In this document: positions 5,884 to 8,476 of the stretch, one piece after another
How positions within the stretch are numbered: position 1 is the first letter of the stretch
Layout of the letters: each line of letters starts with the position of its first letter
NCBI GenBank assembly: GCA_945860335.1
Contig: CAMAQW010000073.1
Span: 1 to 8,476, forward strand
Direction: 5' to 3'
Length of the DNA: 8,476 nt
DNA from: Sediminibacterium ginsengisoli
GTDB lineage: Bacteria; Bacteroidota; Bacteroidia; Chitinophagales; Chitinophagaceae
Made by a program: the position numbers and the translations under genes
The notes under the pieces: model-generated
Database searches by the model: none
What the model was told of the DNA's origin: nothing
The model's input: only the letters and a program-made list of their open reading frames with translations

Positions 5884-6864
5884 TTGACAGAAACAATCAT
5901 CAACCTCGACTCCGTAAATCCCATCGAATTTTTTGGCGTTAATAACGGAAAATTAGACGTACTAAAAAAGAAATTTCCACTACTAAAAATTTTATCGCGT
6001 GGCACCCAACTCAAATTAAGTGGAGCGCCAGAACAGATAGAGACTGCAGTAGAAAAAGTAAATTTAGTACTGCAATATTTAGAACGAAACGGACATTTAA
6101 GTGAAGCTTATTTCGAGCAAATATTAGGTGGTGATGACCAGGAAGTTACCGACCATTTTATAGATAAAAATCCAAACGATATTTTAGTGTTTGGGCCTAA
6201 TGGAAAAACGGTTAGAGCAAGAACACCGAATCAAAAAAAGATGGTGGCGGCCGCAGATAAAAACGATATCGTTTTTGCTATTGGACCTGCTGGAACCGGT
6301 AAAACATATACCGCCGTTGCACTTGCTGTGCGTGCACTAAAAAACAAAGTGGTTAAAAAAATAATTTTAACGAGACCTGCTGTAGAAGCTGGCGAAAATT
6401 TAGGTTTTTTACCGGGTGATCTAAAAGAAAAAATTGATCCGTATTTACGCCCTTTGTATGATGCACTTGATGATATGATTCCTGCCGAAAAGTTAGGGTA
6501 TTATATGACAACGCGTACCATCGAAATTGCGCCACTTGCCTACATGCGCGGAAGAACACTTGACAATGCATTTATCATTTTAGATGAAGCGCAAAACACA
6601 AATGATTTGCAGTTAAAAATGTTTTTAACGCGAATTGGTGCCAATGCAAAAGCAATAATTACAGGTGACCCTACCCAAATTGACCTACCCCGAAATATGC
6701 GAAGCGGACTTGAAAAAGCCAGCCGAATTTTACAAAATATTGAAGGGATTTCTCATATTGCTCTCTCCGAAGAGGACGTAGTTAGACACAAACTTGTTAA
6801 AGCCATCATCAAGGCCTACGACAAAGAACACGAAAAAGAAGAGGAAGCCTATGGCAAAAGATAG
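5884..6864 (+). CDS. phoH: PhoH-like ATPase
   Basis: The 326-residue protein matches the PhoH/YbeZ family of P-loop NTPases, cytosolic proteins linked to RNA metabolism and ribosome maturation together with the RNase YbeY in other bacteria. Residues about 1-80 form the N-terminal KH-like region, and the ATPase core starts near 110. Walker A is GPAGTGKT (134-141), followed by ILTRPAVEAGENLGFLPGDL (161-180), and Walker B is LDEAQN (233-238), with TGDPTQIDLP (260-269) as the sensor-like motif. The C-terminus is highly charged (KEHEKEEEAYGKR). The start is a TTG: the frame has a stop at 5857-5859, no ATG between, and the next internal Met is residue 120, beyond the conserved N-terminal region. 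It has its own promoter and ends before a strong terminator, so it is probably transcribed alone or with read-through from rpe. Confidence 0.94.
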   Translation: MTETIINLDSVNPIEFFGVNNGKLDVLKKKFPLLKILSRGTQLKLSGAPEQIETAVEKVNLVLQYLERNGHLSEAYFEQILGGDDQEVTDHFIDKNPNDILVFGPNGKTVRARTPNQKKMVAAADKNDIVFAIGPAGTGKTYTAVALAVRALKNKVVKKIILTRPAVEAGENLGFLPGDLKEKIDPYLRPLYDALDDMIPAEKLGYYMTTRTIEIAPLAYMRGRTLDNAFIILDEAQNTNDLQLKMFLTRIGANAKAIITGDPTQIDLPRNMRSGLEKASRILQNIEGISHIALSEEDVVRHKLVKAIIKAYDKEHEKEEEAYGKR

Positions 6865-6900
6865 CCTTTGCAACCCCCTAAATAACCTATCTGAACGTCT

Positions 6901-6926
6901 AAACCCCCTCAAAAAGGGGGTTTTTT
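6901..6926 (+). terminator. Rho-independent terminator after phoH
   Basis: AAACCCCC (6901-6908) and GGGGGTTT (6916-6923) form a perfect 8-bp stem with a 7-base loop, and the T-run continues to 6926. It begins 36 bases after the phoH stop codon. A second copy of AACCCCC at 6872-6878 could also pair with the GGGGGTT arm. The next 20 bases (6931-6950) resemble 6911-6930 at 15 of 20 positions, perhaps a decayed duplicate of the right arm. This separates phoH from the receptor gene. Confidence 0.88.
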
Positions 6927-6976
6927 GCTTAAAAAGGCGTTTTTTACCTAAAAAGTGCCAATTTGTTAATACTCTG

Positions 6977-7009
6977 TTGAAATTAGTAGCGGAATATTCG
7001 TTTTCTTTG
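6977..7009 (+). promoter_or_regulatory. Possible promoter of the TonB-dependent receptor gene
   Basis: TTTCTTTG (7002-7009), followed by C, differs from TAnnTTTG by one base. A TTG lies at 6977-6979 with a 22-base spacer. The site falls between the phoH terminator and the ATG at 7029, which would leave a leader of about 15 A-rich bases. It is the only reasonable candidate in the 100 bases before the gene. Confidence 0.4.
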
Positions 7010-7028
7010 CAGCTGAAAAATCAAACTT

Positions 7029-8476
7029 ATGCTTAGTAAAAAACTCTTGCAATTTGTACTTGCGGTATTAATCCTACCAGCATTTGCACTAGCACAGAAC
7101 ACCACCAGTAGCCTGAGTGGTTCTGTTAAAACAAATACCGGTGAGGTATTAGTTGGCGCAACCGTAACAGCAACCCACGAACCTACCGGTACAACCTACC
7201 GTGTACAGAGCCGTGCAGGTGGCCGTTTTGACATCAGCAATATGAACCCAGGTGGTCCATACCTTGTTGAAGTTTCTTTCTTAAATTATGCAAACGAAAA
7301 AAAGACTGACCTCTACCTTAGCTTAGGTGATGTTTTAAAAGTTGATTTCGCACTTGCCTCTAAAGTAAATAACCTCGGAAACGTAACAGTTAGTTCTTTA
7401 CGTAAGACTACTGAAACTTCTGGTAAAGGTGGTGCTGAAACTACAATTGGTCGTGATAAGATGGCGAACTTACCTACAGTAGGTCGTAACATTTATGATT
7501 ACCTACGTGCTGTACCTCAAGCTAAATTAATTAACGGTTCTGAAGGTGCTGTATCTATTGCAGGCCAAAACAACCGTTACAACGCATTCTATGTGGATGG
7601 TGCTATCAACAATGACGTATTTGGTTTATCTGCTTCAGGTACCAATGGTGGTCAAGCTGCTATCGCTCCATTATCTATCGATGCAATTGATCAGTTCCAA
7701 GTTGTTATCTCTCCATTTGATGCATCATTAGGTAACTTTACTGGTGGTGGTATCAATGCGATTACAAGATCAGGTACCAACAAAACTTCTGCTTCAGTTT
7801 ACTACTTCCTACAAAACCAAGATTTAGCTGGTAAAACACCAACTGGTTTAAAAGAAAATGCAGTAAGACTTAATAACTTCAGCAAAAAAACCTACGGTTT
7901 TAGACTTGGTGGAGCTATTACAAAAAATAAATTATTCTACTTCATCAACGTTGATTTACAAAGAGATCTTCGTCCTCAACCGTTTGACTTTAGCCAATAC
8001 AATGGTAACACTAAAGACATCAACGTCTTAAATAGTTTAGCGGCTACCTTAAAGTCTACCTATAACTACGAAGCTGGTGGATTTTTAGACAACACTGAAG
8101 AAGTAAATGCAGATCGTATCACTGCACGTTTAGACTGGAATATCAATGATAGACACAAGTTATCATTGTCAAACAGATATACAAAAGGTGAGCGTTTAAA
8201 CACCTCTACTTCAAGTTCTGGAACCATCAACTTCTACAACAATGGTTTCCAATTCCCTACAACAACAAATTCTACTTCTGCAGAATTAAAAAGTCTAGTA
8301 GGTAAGAATGCGAGCAATAAAATGTTAGTTACCTATACAGATGTAAATGATGACAGAGGTCCATTAGGTCAAGCATTTCCAAGAGTTCGTATCAACGACG
8401 GTTCTGGCGCCATTGTTTTTGGACCAGATAACAGTTCAACTGCAAACTTATTAACGCAAAAGAACTGGTCTTTTTA
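7029..8476 (+). CDS. Oar-like TonB-dependent outer membrane receptor, partial (C-terminus beyond window)
   Basis: The reading frame is open from the ATG at 7029 to the window edge, 482 codons. A signal peptide (MLSKKLLQFVLAVLILPAFALA, cleavage before QNT) is followed by a carboxypeptidase-regulatory-like Ig-type domain (about 26-115, with VGATVTATHEPTGTTYRVQS and GGRFDISNMNPGGPYLVEVS). Next comes the plug (about 120-255) with LPTVGRNIYDYLRAVPQAKL, the VSIAGQNNRYNAFYVDGAIN block and FTGGGINAITRSGTN, which is typical of the Oar/OmpA-related group of TonB-dependent receptors. The beta-barrel starts after that and continues off the right edge; such proteins are usually near 1000 residues or more. 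They import or bind large substrates at the outer membrane, powered by TonB, but the ligand is not predictable. Arginine codons are 13 CGT and 8 AGA by hand count, unlike the mixed use in phoH, which suggests high expression. Confidence 0.9.
   Translation, partial: MLSKKLLQFVLAVLILPAFALAQNTTSSLSGSVKTNTGEVLVGATVTATHEPTGTTYRVQSRAGGRFDISNMNPGGPYLVEVSFLNYANEKKTDLYLSLGDVLKVDFALASKVNNLGNVTVSSLRKTTETSGKGGAETTIGRDKMANLPTVGRNIYDYLRAVPQAKLINGSEGAVSIAGQNNRYNAFYVDGAINNDVFGLSASGTNGGQAAIAPLSIDAIDQFQVVISPFDASLGNFTGGGINAITRSGTNKTSASVYYFLQNQDLAGKTPTGLKENAVRLNNFSKKTYGFRLGGAITKNKLFYFINVDLQRDLRPQPFDFSQYNGNTKDINVLNSLAATLKSTYNYEAGGFLDNTEEVNADRITARLDWNINDRHKLSLSNRYTKGERLNTSTSSSGTINFYNNGFQFPTTTNSTSAELKSLVGKNASNKMLVTYTDVNDDRGPLGQAFPRVRINDGSGAIVFGPDNSSTANLLTQKNWSF

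Noticed and set aside
6730..6912. Short minus-strand and offset plus-strand frames around the phoH 3' end
   Set aside because: They are shadows of the Lys/Glu-rich phoH coding end and run through the terminator; no start signal or family match.
7546..7731. Small plus-strand frame inside the receptor gene
   Set aside because: It is in another frame of the strongly supported TonB-dependent receptor and shows no protein-like features of its own.

Overview
The window reads as an ordinary chromosomal segment of a Bacteroidota bacterium, perhaps Chitinophagia or Sphingobacteriia. The evidence is the C-minus type of ribosomal protein L36, a secreted DUF4369/TlpA-type thioredoxin, an Oar-like TonB-dependent receptor, the lack of strong Shine-Dalgarno sequences, and repeated matches to the Bacteroidota -7 promoter element TAnnTTTG just upstream of genes. 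No rRNA, tRNA, insertion sequence, CRISPR array or phage gene is visible.

Left part (1-2001, all minus strand). The order infA, rpmJ, rpsM is the start of the alpha-operon end of the ribosomal supercluster; rpsM runs off the left edge. infA has its own promoter (721-728). Behind it, instead of map and secY, lies a gene for an exported thiol-disulfide oxidoreductase, so the usual join to the spc operon is absent here.

Middle part (2079-5778). A plus-strand YfcE-type metallophosphoesterase converges on a minus-strand pair: a secreted TolB-like beta-propeller protein followed 40 bases later by a small four-helix, histidine-rich membrane protein. The propeller gene is divergent from a TPR lipoprotein gene across a 94-base region with back-to-back promoters. 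The TPR gene is followed by rpe, ribulose-phosphate 3-epimerase.

Right part (5779-8476). phoH (PhoH-like ATPase, TTG start) has its own promoter inside a 60-base imperfect palindrome and ends in a strong intrinsic terminator. After it begins a large Oar-like TonB-dependent receptor, cut off by the right edge after 482 codons.

The genes are mostly independent housekeeping and envelope units, not one system. I do not see a convincing undescribed system. The points most worth a second look are the palindrome upstream of phoH, the symmetric divergent promoter region at 4208-4278, the histidine-rich membrane protein, and the hairpin between rpmJ and rpsM.
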